DNA of 38,970 bases from Nitrosopumilus sp. (GCA_029862745.1 JAOTWS010000012.1:1-38970), one strand, 5' to 3'; positions 1 to 8,048 are shown, numbered from the stretch's first letter. A program made the numbers and translations. Notes: generated from the sequence alone by a model not told the origin.

Positions 1-131
1 TAGATCTTACACCTGAACCAGAGTATGAAGAAGAAGAAGCCACAGCTGAACAACTATTGAGATTAGAACAATTAGAAAAACAAATTCAAGAATTAGAAAC
101 AAAATCATCACAAGCAGAACCACTCTCTTAA
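1..131 (+). CDS. C-terminal end of an unknown protein (partial)
   Basis: An open frame enters from the left edge (codons start at base 3) and stops at TAA 129-131, leaving the last 42 residues. They are very acidic and then Gln/Glu/Leu-rich, with a heptad-like LRLEQLEKQIQELE stretch that should form a short coiled coil before the tail TKSSQAEPLS. I do not recognise the family, and the body of the gene lies outside the window. The 120 bases that follow, up to 251, are AT-rich and show no gene. Confidence 0.6.
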   Translation, partial: DLTPEPEYEEEEATAEQLLRLEQLEKQIQELETKSSQAEPLS

Positions 132-251
132 TAATTGCACGTAACAATCCCTAAAGTAAAGAAATCAAAAAAAAATTAAAAATACAGAAAAATACTCATA
201 AAAAATAGAATATAGACATAGAAATATATTTTATTTTAGAATCTTACAGAA

Positions 252-722
252 TTATGTCTGTTCTGTTTTCCATACTTGATTGAATTTTTTGATAGCCTCT
301 TGGTATGCCATTATGGAATCATCTCCTGATGTCTTGAGAAATTTTTCCCATTGTTCATTGAATTTTTTTATTGACTCAATATTGGTTTCCTTAAAAATAT
401 TTTCAACCATCTTAGTTTGTTGTTTAATATATTCAGGACCAATTTCTTTCCATGTATTCTCCCAACTTGAACTAACCTTTTTTAATAATTCGGAATCGGA
501 TTCAACAGCTTTTTGGCAAGCCTCATGATATGTCATCAAAGTTTCATTTGTAGCCTTTTGCCATTGTGCCAAGGATTCCTTCCAACCATTTAGTGCAGCA
601 TTGTAATCTTTCCAAGCCTTGTCAAATTCTGTTTTATTTGATAAAGATTTAACCTGTTTTTTTGGTTTAGAATTTATTTTCGCTGGTTTCTTTACAATCC
701 TACTTTTTTTCTTGGTAGTCAT
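252..722 (-). CDS. Trp/Lys-rich helical protein, phasin-like (hypothetical)
   Basis: The protein has 156 residues. The first 30 or so are strongly basic (about half Lys), like a disordered nucleic-acid- or surface-binding tail. The rest is predicted all-helical, with regularly spaced Trp and aromatic residues (AWKDYNAALNGW, SSWENTWKEIG, EQWEKFL, NQVWK) and no Cys, signal peptide or membrane segment. The Trp-containing amphipathic pattern at both ends suggests a repeated helical unit. This looks like phasin-type or other surface-coating proteins, but that is only a resemblance in composition. An AT-rich TATA-like element is centred near 748, about 26 nt before the ATG, which fits a leaderless transcript. 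No function is assigned. Confidence 0.72.
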   Translation of the reverse strand: MTTKKKSRIVKKPAKINSKPKKQVKSLSNKTEFDKAWKDYNAALNGWKESLAQWQKATNETLMTYHEACQKAVESDSELLKKVSSSWENTWKEIGPEYIKQQTKMVENIFKETNIESIKKFNEQWEKFLKTSGDDSIMAYQEAIKKFNQVWKTEQT

Positions 723-788
723 ATTCTAGTTTAAAAATAGTAGATGTTAAATCTTTCAATCATTTTGAGATTTGAAACAATTACCTTG

Positions 789-944
789 CTAAAATTTAGA
801 TGCTTTATGAAAATTGGGTAAATGTTTTTCATCCTTATTTTTAAATAATTTATAATGATTTGTGCATAAATTTCTGGTTTCTCTAAAACTAATTTTTACT
901 GTCTCTATTGCTTTTTCTTTACATTCGGAAATACTGCACTTCAA
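789..944 (-). CDS. Small Cys/His (zinc-knuckle-like) protein, 51 aa, TTG start
   Basis: Starting at TTG 944 and stopping at TAG 789-791, the frame encodes 51 residues: MKCSISECKEKAIETVKI, then SFRETRNLCTNHYKLFKN and a basic tail ending HKASKF. Cys3-x4-Cys8 and Cys27-x2-His30 form a plausible C-C-C-H zinc site. The ISF and RNLCTNH parts look like folded protein rather than chance translation of AT-rich DNA. A TATA-like element (TTTTATTAG on the minus strand) is centred at about 971, exactly 27 nt before the TTG, as for other leaderless starts in this window. In many archaea such small zinc proteins are uncharacterised; a role in nucleic-acid or protein binding is a guess. Confidence 0.62.
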   Translation of the reverse strand: MKCSISECKEKAIETVKISFRETRNLCTNHYKLFKNKDEKHLPNFHKASKF

Positions 945-1009
945 TATGATAACTAGTAATAACTGCTAATAAAACTTTAAAATAATGTAATTACCTATGC
1001 TAACTTTTT

Positions 1010-1243
1010 ATGATTGCATTATGTCAAAAAATCATGAATGATGATGATAAAGGAAAACGATTCCTAGAATTAATTGATGATGAAAATAATGTTAAATGGA
1101 ATATTGTTGTAAAATTATCCTCACTTATTAATTCAAAATGGATCTCTACAGATTTAAAAAATGAACTTGAATTATTAGTAGAAAAACATTCTAAAATTAC
1201 CAAAGAACTTAACAGTCTTGATGATAATAGCAGTATTTTATAA
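1010..1243 (+). CDS. Small hypothetical protein, 77 aa
   Basis: This acidic, mostly helical protein has no recognised family. Charged residues alternate with hydrophobic ones (FLELIDDENNVKWNIVVKLS, then LKNELELLVEKHSKI), consistent with a small helical bundle. It has no signal peptide or membrane segment. The start is supported by a TTTAAAAT box centred about 27-30 nt upstream; a second ATG eight codons in is an alternative. Its 3' end overlaps the convergent ctaB by 6 nt. It is divergent from the small Cys/His gene at 789-944, so 945-1009 would hold both promoters. I regard it as probably real. Confidence 0.5.
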   Translation: MIALCQKIMNDDDKGKRFLELIDDENNVKWNIVVKLSSLINSKWISTDLKNELELLVEKHSKITKELNSLDDNSSIL

Positions 1244-2170
1244 TGCAGAATCTACCATTAAGGCAATAAACAATACTGCCAAATAAGGACTAGAAAATTT
1301 AAACAGAGTCCATGCTGCTTTTTCCATCGGCTTGATAATCACCCATATTGATAAGCCTATCATTAACACTCCTGATGCAATTGCTGTCCATAGATATACA
1401 TCACCTACCATCTTATCTCCATTTTCAGTTGTTAAGAAAAATGGTACAATTGAAAATAATACCATCACAACAGTTGAACCTGCAATTGCTCTTGCTGAAG
1501 TCTTTTCAGATTGAACTGCTGTTAACATTGGAACATTTACTTTGTTATAATCATCTTTGAAATGTAACGTCAAAGCCCAAATATGCATTGGGATCCAAAT
1601 AAACACTAATCCTGCCATTGCAAGACCCATCGTCCATAAATCTGACATACTTACAGCCACCCATCCAATCATTGGTGGTGAACCGCCACATAATCCACCT
1701 AAAATTATGTTTGTTCTTGAATTTCGTTTTAAAACATATGAATAAACTATGATGTTATTGACTAATCCAAATGCAATGAATGCTGTTGCCCATGCACCTT
1801 GTTCTAATGTAGTAGTAAATGATATTCCAAATGCTAAAACCAATGATATTCCAGACAATACTAAACCAAAATTTCTGGCTTTAACAGCAGGATAGATTCT
1901 CTTTGATGGGAGAGGTCTACCTTTTGTACGCTCCATTATTGCATCAATATCTCTATCGTGATAGTTTGTTAATGTATTAGCAGCTGCTGAGCCTGCTGCA
2001 ACTGAAAATAACATCAAAGCCCAAGTTGCAGGTAGAATCTCAATATTATAAATATTGGATGCGGTTAATGCAGCACCAAATGCAGTAAATACAAGTAAAT
2101 ACCAAATTTTTGGTTTCGTTAATTCATAGTATACTGCAACACGTGATTCTGACTTCTGTTTTTGCAACAT
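1238..2170 (-). CDS. ctaB: Protoheme IX farnesyltransferase (heme O synthase)
   Basis: CtaB/Cox10 is a membrane UbiA-family prenyltransferase that adds a farnesyl group to heme B, giving heme O for haem-copper terminal oxidases. The diagnostic motif is the first Asp-rich region, NYHDRDIDAIMERTKGRPLP (about residues 69-88), with a second polar loop containing HFKDDYNKVNVPML. Several hydrophobic segments between and after these give the expected roughly nine-helix UbiA layout, and 310 residues is normal. The ATG shares one base with the stop of the upstream Lrp-type gene (TAATG), so the two are translationally coupled. In an ammonia oxidiser the heme product would serve the terminal oxidase of the respiratory chain. 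Confidence 0.93.
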   Translation of the reverse strand: MLQKQKSESRVAVYYELTKPKIWYLLVFTAFGAALTASNIYNIEILPATWALMLFSVAAGSAAANTLTNYHDRDIDAIMERTKGRPLPSKRIYPAVKARNFGLVLSGISLVLAFGISFTTTLEQGAWATAFIAFGLVNNIIVYSYVLKRNSRTNIILGGLCGGSPPMIGWVAVSMSDLWTMGLAMAGLVFIWIPMHIWALTLHFKDDYNKVNVPMLTAVQSEKTSARAIAGSTVVMVLFSIVPFFLTTENGDKMVGDVYLWTAIASGVLMIGLSIWVIIKPMEKAAWTLFKFSSPYLAVLFIALMVDSAL

Positions 2171-2619
2171 TATTCACTACCCATTGATGGCATATATGGC
2201 ATTGCTTTCATTCGTGACTTCATCTCAATAAAAGATTCTGAAGACTGAATACCTTCAATTCTACCAATTTTCTCAGAGACCAATTTATGCATCTGATCTA
2301 ATGATTTTGCATACATCGTTACCAATATGTCAAACCTACCTGTAACCTCTGCCACTTCACGTACTCCATCAATCTTAAATAATTCTTCAATTATATGATC
2401 GCGTTTTTTTGTATCCATATTAATCCCTGTCAAAGCTTTGACAGTATAACCAAGCTCATTATCATTCACAATAATTGTAAAACGTTCAATTAATTTTCTT
2501 TTTAGTAGTCTTTTGATTCTTGAATACACAACAGATGAATTAATGTTGATCTTTTTTGATAAACGAGGAATAGAAATTGATGCATCTTCAGATAATTCTG
2601 ATAAAATTTGTAAATCCAA
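2170..2619 (-). CDS. Lrp/AsnC-family transcriptional regulator
   Basis: The N-terminal winged helix-turn-helix (about residues 1-50: LQILSELSEDASISIPRLSK, followed by SVVYSRIKRLLKRKLIERF) is followed by the alpha/beta RAM/ACT-like effector domain (about 60-135, including GVREVAEVTGRFDILV). The length of 149 is typical. The start is unusual. TTG 2619 is the only conventional start codon between the upstream in-frame TAA and the conserved region, yet the codons just before it read V-D-E, matching the usual M-D-E-L-D opening of the family. A TATAAAG-type element lies near 2671-2680, giving a leader of about 30 nt. Coupling to ctaB suggests it regulates that operon or itself; the ligand is unknown. 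Confidence 0.9.
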   Translation of the reverse strand: MDLQILSELSEDASISIPRLSKKININSSVVYSRIKRLLKRKLIERFTIIVNDNELGYTVKALTGINMDTKKRDHIIEELFKIDGVREVAEVTGRFDILVTMYAKSLDQMHKLVSEKIGRIEGIQSSESFIEMKSRMKAMPYMPSMGSE

Positions 2620-2708
2620 TTCATCAACTTTTACCGTTTAAAACACCTAAGTCGATCTAGATTTCTGGATCTTATAAAGTTATTATTGAAAAAATTGCAA
2701 TAAATAAT

Positions 2709-3785
2709 CTAAATCTTGCCTTTTTTATATAACATCTCAGCTAACAAAACTGCTCCTTTAGCAGAACCCATTTTTTTGTTGTGTGAGAATAACATGTATT
2801 TGAGTCCATTATCAAACAGTTCCTCCTTCTCAACTCTTCCAATTGTTGTAGTCATTCCATCACCAACAGTTCTTTCCATTCTTGGTTGTGGTCTTGTAGG
2901 ATCCTCGTGGAATGCATAGTAGTTTTCAGGAGCTGATGGTAATCCTAATACAGAAATATCCTTGTTGCATTGGTTGTAGATTTCTCTTGCTTTTACAGGA
3001 TCTATTTGTTTAGTTGTTTCAACAAAAACAGATTCAGTATGTCCATCTATTACAGGTACTCTAGTACAAGTACAGCTAACTCTGATATCGGCATCCTCTA
3101 TTTTTCCATCCTTTAGTTTGCCTAAGATCTTTCTTGTTTCTATCCTTACTTTTCCTTCCTCTTTTGGAATGTATGGAATTATGTTATCCGTAATTCCCAT
3201 TGCGGATACCCCTGATTTCCCACCTCCTGATATTGCTTGCATTGAAGTCATCATAACTTTCTTTGCTCCAAATTTTTCAAGTAATGGTTTTAATGTAATT
3301 GCTAAACCTGTCGTAGTACAGTTTGGTAATGGTGCTACCCATCCCTTCCAGTTTCTATTTTTCTTTTGAATTTCAAGTAATTCAGTTTGTTCATCATTAA
3401 TTCCTGGAATAAGTATCGGTACGTCTTCTTCATATCTATAAGCAGAACTAGTTGAAATCACTGGTAAATCTGCAGCCATTTTTGTCTCAATATCTCTAGC
3501 AGCTTCTGATTCAACTGCAGAAAATATCAAGTCTAATTGAGAAACATCTAATTCATCAATTGATTTGACCGTCATGTCTTTGATATATTCAGGGATTTCA
3601 CCTCCAACATCCCATGACACAATTCCACTTGAATCCTTAATTGCTTCGAGGTATTTTTTACCAGCAGATCGCTCAGATGCTGCAATTTGAGTTACTTGAA
3701 ACCATGGATGATTATTTAATGACTGGACGAATTCTTGCCCTACAGCACCTGTAACGCCAATAATTGCAACTCTTTTCTTACCCAT
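2709..3785 (-). CDS. asd: Aspartate-semialdehyde dehydrogenase family (Asd, or malonyl/succinyl-CoA reductase paralogue)
   Basis: The N-terminal Rossmann motif GVTGAVGQEFVQSL (about residues 10-23), the catalytic cysteine in PLPNCTTTGLA (about 150-160), the glycine-rich QAISGGGKSGVSAMG, and RVPVIDGHTESVFVE define the archaeal/fungal-type ASADH family. Asd reduces aspartyl-phosphate to the semialdehyde for threonine, methionine and lysine, and a threonine synthase is encoded at 35888-37102. In Sulfolobales a close relative of the same length (about 357 aa) is malonyl-CoA/succinyl-CoA reductase of the 3-hydroxypropionate/4-hydroxybutyrate cycle. Sequence alone does not separate the two roles here, although Asd is the default call. 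It is divergent from the cobalamin operon. Confidence 0.85.
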   Translation of the reverse strand: MGKKRVAIIGVTGAVGQEFVQSLNNHPWFQVTQIAASERSAGKKYLEAIKDSSGIVSWDVGGEIPEYIKDMTVKSIDELDVSQLDLIFSAVESEAARDIETKMAADLPVISTSSAYRYEEDVPILIPGINDEQTELLEIQKKNRNWKGWVAPLPNCTTTGLAITLKPLLEKFGAKKVMMTSMQAISGGGKSGVSAMGITDNIIPYIPKEEGKVRIETRKILGKLKDGKIEDADIRVSCTCTRVPVIDGHTESVFVETTKQIDPVKAREIYNQCNKDISVLGLPSAPENYYAFHEDPTRPQPRMERTVGDGMTTTIGRVEKEELFDNGLKYMLFSHNKKMGSAKGAVLLAEMLYKKGKI

Positions 3786-3868
3786 AATTTATGGATTAAT
3801 TGCTTTCAATTAATAATCGTTTTCTGATTTATCACAACATACTAAATCAGCAAATTCTATATGGAACT

Positions 3869-4945
3869 GTGAAAATAAGACCAAAATCATCCATTATTAG
3901 ACATATTCCAGTGATTCATGGTGGAAAAGACCATTTGATAAAACCCGATGTCATAGATTTTAGTTCTAATATTACACCAATAGGAGTCCCAAAATCAGTT
4001 AAAACCATTCTTAAAAAAAATCTTGACAATATTCAAAGATATCCTGATTATAACTCATCCAAAGTAATTTCAAGCCTAACAAAATACATCAAATTGGATA
4101 AGAGATATCTGCTGGTTGGAAATGGTGCGATCGAAATAATCTATAATTTTTGTTTTGCTTTTTTATCTAAAAATACCAAAGTACTGATCCCAGTTCCTAC
4201 TTTTCAAGAATATGAACTAGCAGCAAAATTAAACAATTGTAAAGTTTCATATTTCACAACAATGAATCTATCAGAAAATTTAGATCAATTTCTTTCAAAA
4301 ATACCAAAACAAGGATGTGTGTTTCTTTGCAATCCCAATAATCCTACAGGAAAACTTTTATCAAAAAATCAAATATTAGTTATTATTAAAACAGCAAAAA
4401 ATCTATCTTCAATTGTATTTATTGATGAATGTTTTATTGAAATGGTTCCAGATTCTAATCAATCTACAATATCGTATGTCAAAAAATATGATAATGTTTT
4501 TGTTTTACGCTCATTGACAAAATCTTTTGGATTAGCTGGCATAAGAATTGGTTATGCTGCATCTTCTAAACAAATGATTGAAATCCTACAAAAAATAAAA
4601 ATTCCTTGGAGTGTAAATTCTTTAGCACAAGATGCAGCAAGTATAGCACTAAAAAATAAATCCCATATCAAAAAATCAAATTATGTAATTAAAAAAGAAT
4701 TAAATTATTTGATGAACGCTATTTCTCAATTGAATGGATTTAATTGCTATGACTCCACCACAAATTTTATTTTAATCAAAACAAAACATAATTCAACTAA
4801 ATTACAACAAAAATTGCTTAAACATAAAATCTTAATTCGTGACTGTAAAAATTTTAGAGGTCTAGATAATCATCATATTCGAATTGCAGTCAAATCACAT
4901 AAAGATAATTTAAAACTTGTAAGGGCATTGGAGAAAATTAAATGA
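3869..4945 (+). CDS. cobD: Threonine-phosphate decarboxylase (CobD-type PLP enzyme)
   Basis: This fold-type I aminotransferase-like PLP enzyme makes (R)-1-aminopropan-2-ol phosphate, the linker of the cobalamin nucleotide loop. It opens with the family signature HGGKDH...VIDFSSNITPIG and contains the FLCNPNNPTGKLL motif and the PLP lysine in LTKSFGLAGIRIGYA. It resembles HisC, but a separate hisC lies at 29976 and this gene is first in a cobalamin operon. I chose the GTG at 3869 (358 aa). The frame extends to TTG 3800, but that start would sit in the divergent asd promoter, and the extra 23 residues do not look conserved. The stop overlaps the next start (ATGA). Confidence 0.85.
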   Translation: MKIRPKSSIIRHIPVIHGGKDHLIKPDVIDFSSNITPIGVPKSVKTILKKNLDNIQRYPDYNSSKVISSLTKYIKLDKRYLLVGNGAIEIIYNFCFAFLSKNTKVLIPVPTFQEYELAAKLNNCKVSYFTTMNLSENLDQFLSKIPKQGCVFLCNPNNPTGKLLSKNQILVIIKTAKNLSSIVFIDECFIEMVPDSNQSTISYVKKYDNVFVLRSLTKSFGLAGIRIGYAASSKQMIEILQKIKIPWSVNSLAQDAASIALKNKSHIKKSNYVIKKELNYLMNAISQLNGFNCYDSTTNFILIKTKHNSTKLQQKLLKHKILIRDCKNFRGLDNHHIRIAVKSHKDNLKLVRALEKIK

Positions 4946-5781
4946 AATCTTTAATGATTCAAGGTACATCGTCTGGTGCTGGAAAAACTACTTTAGTTGC
5001 AGCTCTTTGTAGAATTTTTTCCGATAAAGGTTATCGTGTTGCACCCTTCAAATCTCAAAACATGTCAAATTTTGTATATACTGCACCTAAATTTGAGATT
5101 TCTCGTGCACAAGCTATACAGGCTATTGGTGCACGATGTGATATCACATCTGATTTGAATCCAATTTTGCTTAAACCTGTAGGAAACTACAATAGCCTTG
5201 TGTATCTAAATGGAAAACTTTACAAGAAAATGTATGCAAAAGACTATTATGAAAAATTTGTAAACAGTCAAGGAATTAAAATTGCTTCAAAATCTCTAAA
5301 AATTTTACAGACTAATTTTGATTTGGTAATTTTAGAGGGAGCAGGATCTCCTGCTGAGATTAATTTACAAAAATTTGATATTGCGAATATGAAAATTGCA
5401 CAAAAAGCAAGTGCATCTGTTATACTGGTATCTGATATTGATAAAGGTGGCTCATTTGCTAGCCTAGTTGGAACAATGGCTCTAATTGAAAAGAAATATC
5501 AAAAACTTGTAAAAGGATTTGTATTTAACAAATTTAGAGGTGATACTAACATGTTAAAAACAGGATTTAATAAACTCAAGAAAATTACCAATGTTCCTGT
5601 TTTAGGTGTTATTCCTTTAGTGCCATTGAATTTACCTGAAGAAGATTCTTTTAATGCAAAACCTAGAAACATGGCTTGGAACAAAAAAAATATCTTAAAA
5701 ATTGATGATGAACTAAACAGATTGGCAGAAACTGTGAAATCATCTATTGATATTAAATCAATTGAGAAGATGTTGAAATGA
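4942..5781 (+). CDS. cobQ: CobQ-type cobyric acid synthase lacking the glutaminase domain
   Basis: CobQ amidates the corrin side chains of adenosylcobyrinic a,c-diamide. The N-terminal ATPase domain is complete: P-loop GTSSGAGKTTLVAAL (about residues 8-22), PFKSQNMSN (35-43), EISRAQAIQA, LNPILLKPVG, VILEGAGSPAE, SDIDKGGSFASLVGT, and the closing PVLGVIPLVPLNLPEEDS (about 219-236). Family members are usually about 480-510 aa, because a class I glutamine amidotransferase domain follows. Here the protein ends after only 43 more residues, and the stop overlaps cbiB (ATGA). No glutaminase fragment is visible in any frame downstream, so this is a domain loss and not a local frameshift. Ammonia may be used directly or delivered by another protein. 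Confidence 0.85.
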   Translation: MKSLMIQGTSSGAGKTTLVAALCRIFSDKGYRVAPFKSQNMSNFVYTAPKFEISRAQAIQAIGARCDITSDLNPILLKPVGNYNSLVYLNGKLYKKMYAKDYYEKFVNSQGIKIASKSLKILQTNFDLVILEGAGSPAEINLQKFDIANMKIAQKASASVILVSDIDKGGSFASLVGTMALIEKKYQKLVKGFVFNKFRGDTNMLKTGFNKLKKITNVPVLGVIPLVPLNLPEEDSFNAKPRNMAWNKKNILKIDDELNRLAETVKSSIDIKSIEKMLK

Positions 5782-6749
5782 TTTTTGAATCATTACTTGT
5801 TATTGGGATTGCTCTTATTGTTGATTTTATATTTGGCGATCCTAAAAATAAATACCATCCAACAGCTTGGATTGGACTATTTATTGCAGCCTTAGTACCT
5901 TTTACAAAAAATAAAAATTCTACTATAGAAAAACTTGGTGGAATTATAATTATAGTTAGTATTTCAAGCGTTGTAATCTTACCTCTTTTGAGTTTTGAAT
6001 ATGTAATATCTCTGCTTACAATTGATTATGTTTCAATAATTATATCCATAGTGATTGGTGGATTATTGCTAAAAACTACAATTGCTATACGCGGAATGGA
6101 AAATCATGCCAAAACAGTATTGATGTGTCTTGATAGTGATAATTTAGAGAAGGCAAGAACAAATCTTTCAATGATCGTAAAGAGAAATACTAAAAATTTG
6201 GACAAAAATCACATTATTTCAGGCGTGTTAGAGAGTATCAGCGAAAATACTGTAGATGGTGTTACTGGACCTTTGTTCTATTATGCGTTTTTTGGGTTAC
6301 CTGGTGCATTTGTATATCGTGTAATTAATACTGCAGATTCAATGATTGGATACAAAACTAATATTTTCAAAAATATTGGTTGGTTTGCTGCTTCATGTGA
6401 TACTATCTTGAATTACATTCCATCTAGATTAACAGGATTAATCATGATAATTTCAGCTGCAATTCTACAAAATAATTGGAAGGAGTCTTACAGAGTAATG
6501 ATTAGAGATGGTAAAAAAACCGAAAGTCCAAATGCAGGTTATCCTATGGCTGCATTAGCAGGAGCTCTTGAAACAAGATTTGAAAAGATTAATCACTATA
6601 ATTTAGGCGATGGCAAAGTAACTCTGACAAATAATCAAGTTTACTTGGCAATTAGAATAATGAAACTTACTTCAATACTTTTTGTTGGAATGGTGACTAT
6701 TCCTATAATTTTTATTTTAACACTTGTTGGATGGTGGATTCATGTTTAA
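5778..6749 (+). CDS. cbiB: Adenosylcobinamide-phosphate synthase (CbiB)
   Basis: This membrane enzyme joins adenosylcobyric acid to aminopropanol (phosphate). Recognised features are DFIFGDPKNKYHPTAWIG near the N terminus, the ESISENTVDGVTGPLFYYA stretch, FVYRVINTADSMIGYK, and the C-terminal RDGKKTESPNAGYPMAALAG. Hydrophobic helices at both ends and in the middle fit a polytopic membrane protein, and 323 aa is normal. It lies between cobQ and cobS with 4- and 8-nt overlaps, so it is certainly co-transcribed with them and acts directly after CobQ and with the product of the first gene. Confidence 0.95.
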   Translation: MIFESLLVIGIALIVDFIFGDPKNKYHPTAWIGLFIAALVPFTKNKNSTIEKLGGIIIIVSISSVVILPLLSFEYVISLLTIDYVSIIISIVIGGLLLKTTIAIRGMENHAKTVLMCLDSDNLEKARTNLSMIVKRNTKNLDKNHIISGVLESISENTVDGVTGPLFYYAFFGLPGAFVYRVINTADSMIGYKTNIFKNIGWFAASCDTILNYIPSRLTGLIMIISAAILQNNWKESYRVMIRDGKKTESPNAGYPMAALAGALETRFEKINHYNLGDGKVTLTNNQVYLAIRIMKLTSILFVGMVTIPIIFILTLVGWWIHV

Positions 6750-7467
6750 AGAAATTGGATCTGTTTTTTCTTTTCTAACTATCATCCCATCTTCAAATGC
6801 AACATTAGAAAACATTGCAAAATACATGTATTTTTTTCCTATTGTAGGAATTACAATAGGGATTTTAGTAGGCTCATTTGGTTTTGGATTATCTTTTTTC
6901 TTAGATCCATTAATAGTTAGTTTGTTAGTTGTAGCATCTATTGCAATCATCACTGGAATTCATCATACAGATGGTTTGGCAGATTTTGCAGATGGATTGA
7001 TGGTGAAAGGAACCAAAGATAAAAAACTTAACGCAATGAAAGATCTCTCTACTGGTTCTGCAGGAATCGTTGCAATTGTTTTGTATATTGTTAGCTTGAT
7101 AATCACAATTTCTCTTACTACTGGATTTGATTTGTTTAAAGCAATCGTGATTAGCGAAATTTTATCAAAATTTTCAATGGTATTAATGGCAAGCTTAGGT
7201 AATTCTGCATCTTTGGGATCAAATTCACCTTTTGTGATATTTATGAAAGATAAGAAAAAACTTACAATCGCTTTCATCATTATGATTATTCCTGTTATTG
7301 TTATTGGTGAAACTACTGGGTTAGTGATGCTTGGCGTGGCTTTTACTCTTACAATATTTCTCTTATCATTGTCAACTCGTAGTTTTGGAGGAATAACAGG
7401 AGATGTGCTTGGTGCTACTAATGAATTGACAAGACTTGCTTCATTGATGGTATTTGTTTCTTTATGA
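6742..7467 (+). CDS. cobS: Adenosylcobinamide-GDP ribazoletransferase (CobS)
   Basis: CobS joins the alpha-ribazole (lower base) moiety to GDP-cobinamide at the membrane, the last assembly step. Diagnostic is the acidic HHTDGLADFADGLMVKGTKD motif (about residues 74-93), followed by LNAMKDLSTGSAGIVAIVLY and the C-terminal TRSFGGITGDVLGATNEL. There are about six hydrophobic segments. I use ATG 6742 (241 aa); the frame can be extended to TTG 6724, but ATG 6742 gives the short overlap typical of this operon. Its last codons overlap cobY (ATGA). Confidence 0.93.
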   Translation: MFKEIGSVFSFLTIIPSSNATLENIAKYMYFFPIVGITIGILVGSFGFGLSFFLDPLIVSLLVVASIAIITGIHHTDGLADFADGLMVKGTKDKKLNAMKDLSTGSAGIVAIVLYIVSLIITISLTTGFDLFKAIVISEILSKFSMVLMASLGNSASLGSNSPFVIFMKDKKKLTIAFIIMIIPVIVIGETTGLVMLGVAFTLTIFLLSLSTRSFGGITGDVLGATNELTRLASLMVFVSL

Positions 7468-8048
7468 TTGGTCTAATAATGGCAGGTGGTAAAGGCACTC
7501 GCATGAACTTACCTGACGAAAAACTATTACTCCGATACAAAAAACCATTAATTCTTCATGTAGTTGATTCATTAAAAAATTCAAACTGTTTTTCAAAAAT
7601 TTTAGCAATTACCAGTTATAATGCCCCTAAAACAAAAAAATTTCTAGAAGAAACTAATATTGAAACTTTTGATACTCCTGGAAATGGTTATGTAGAAGAT
7701 CTGAATTCAGTGCTCAAAACTATTGATGATGATATTTTAGTTACATCTGGTGATTTACCATTATTGGATGAAAATATTATTCAAAGAATTGTTGATCAAT
7801 ATGATCCTAAAAAAATTTGGACCAGTATCGTCATAACTAACAAATTTTTAACTTCACTTGGACTTGAGTCTAATTATTCAGTAAAGTTTAATGATCAAAT
7901 TTGCAATTATACTGGAATTTCTCTAGTTAATTCAAAAAAAATCTTATCCTATGAACATTTGGATGAAGATTATATGATATTTGATGATAAAAGAATTGCA
8001 TTTAATCTAAACTCAAAACAGGATTATGACCTACTCAGCACTACCTGA
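7464..8048 (+). CDS. cobY: GTP:adenosylcobinamide-phosphate guanylyltransferase (archaeal CobY)
   Basis: This nucleotidyltransferase of the MobA/GlmU fold opens with MIGLIMAGGKGTRMNLPDEK, the nucleotide-binding loop, followed by KPLILHVVDSL and the acidic TSGDLPLLDENII. In archaea the non-orthologous CobY replaces bacterial CobU for making GDP-cobinamide, and 194 aa fits. Its position directly after cobS settles the substrate against other NTP transferases. The 3' end overlaps the convergent rps27e by 18 nt, so the two transcripts are antisense at their ends. Confidence 0.9.
   Translation: MIGLIMAGGKGTRMNLPDEKLLLRYKKPLILHVVDSLKNSNCFSKILAITSYNAPKTKKFLEETNIETFDTPGNGYVEDLNSVLKTIDDDILVTSGDLPLLDENIIQRIVDQYDPKKIWTSIVITNKFLTSLGLESNYSVKFNDQICNYTGISLVNSKKILSYEHLDEDYMIFDDKRIAFNLNSKQDYDLLSTT

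Noticed and set aside
3800..3868. TTG start at 3800 for the threonine-phosphate decarboxylase
   Set aside because: It would begin 15 bases from the divergent asd start, inside that gene's promoter; the added residues do not resemble the family and GTG 3869 fits better.
5499..5781. Possibility that the short CobQ is a frameshift with the glutaminase continuing in another frame
   Set aside because: The downstream sequence from 5778 is clearly cbiB with its own start in an ATGA overlap, leaving no space for a glutaminase domain.
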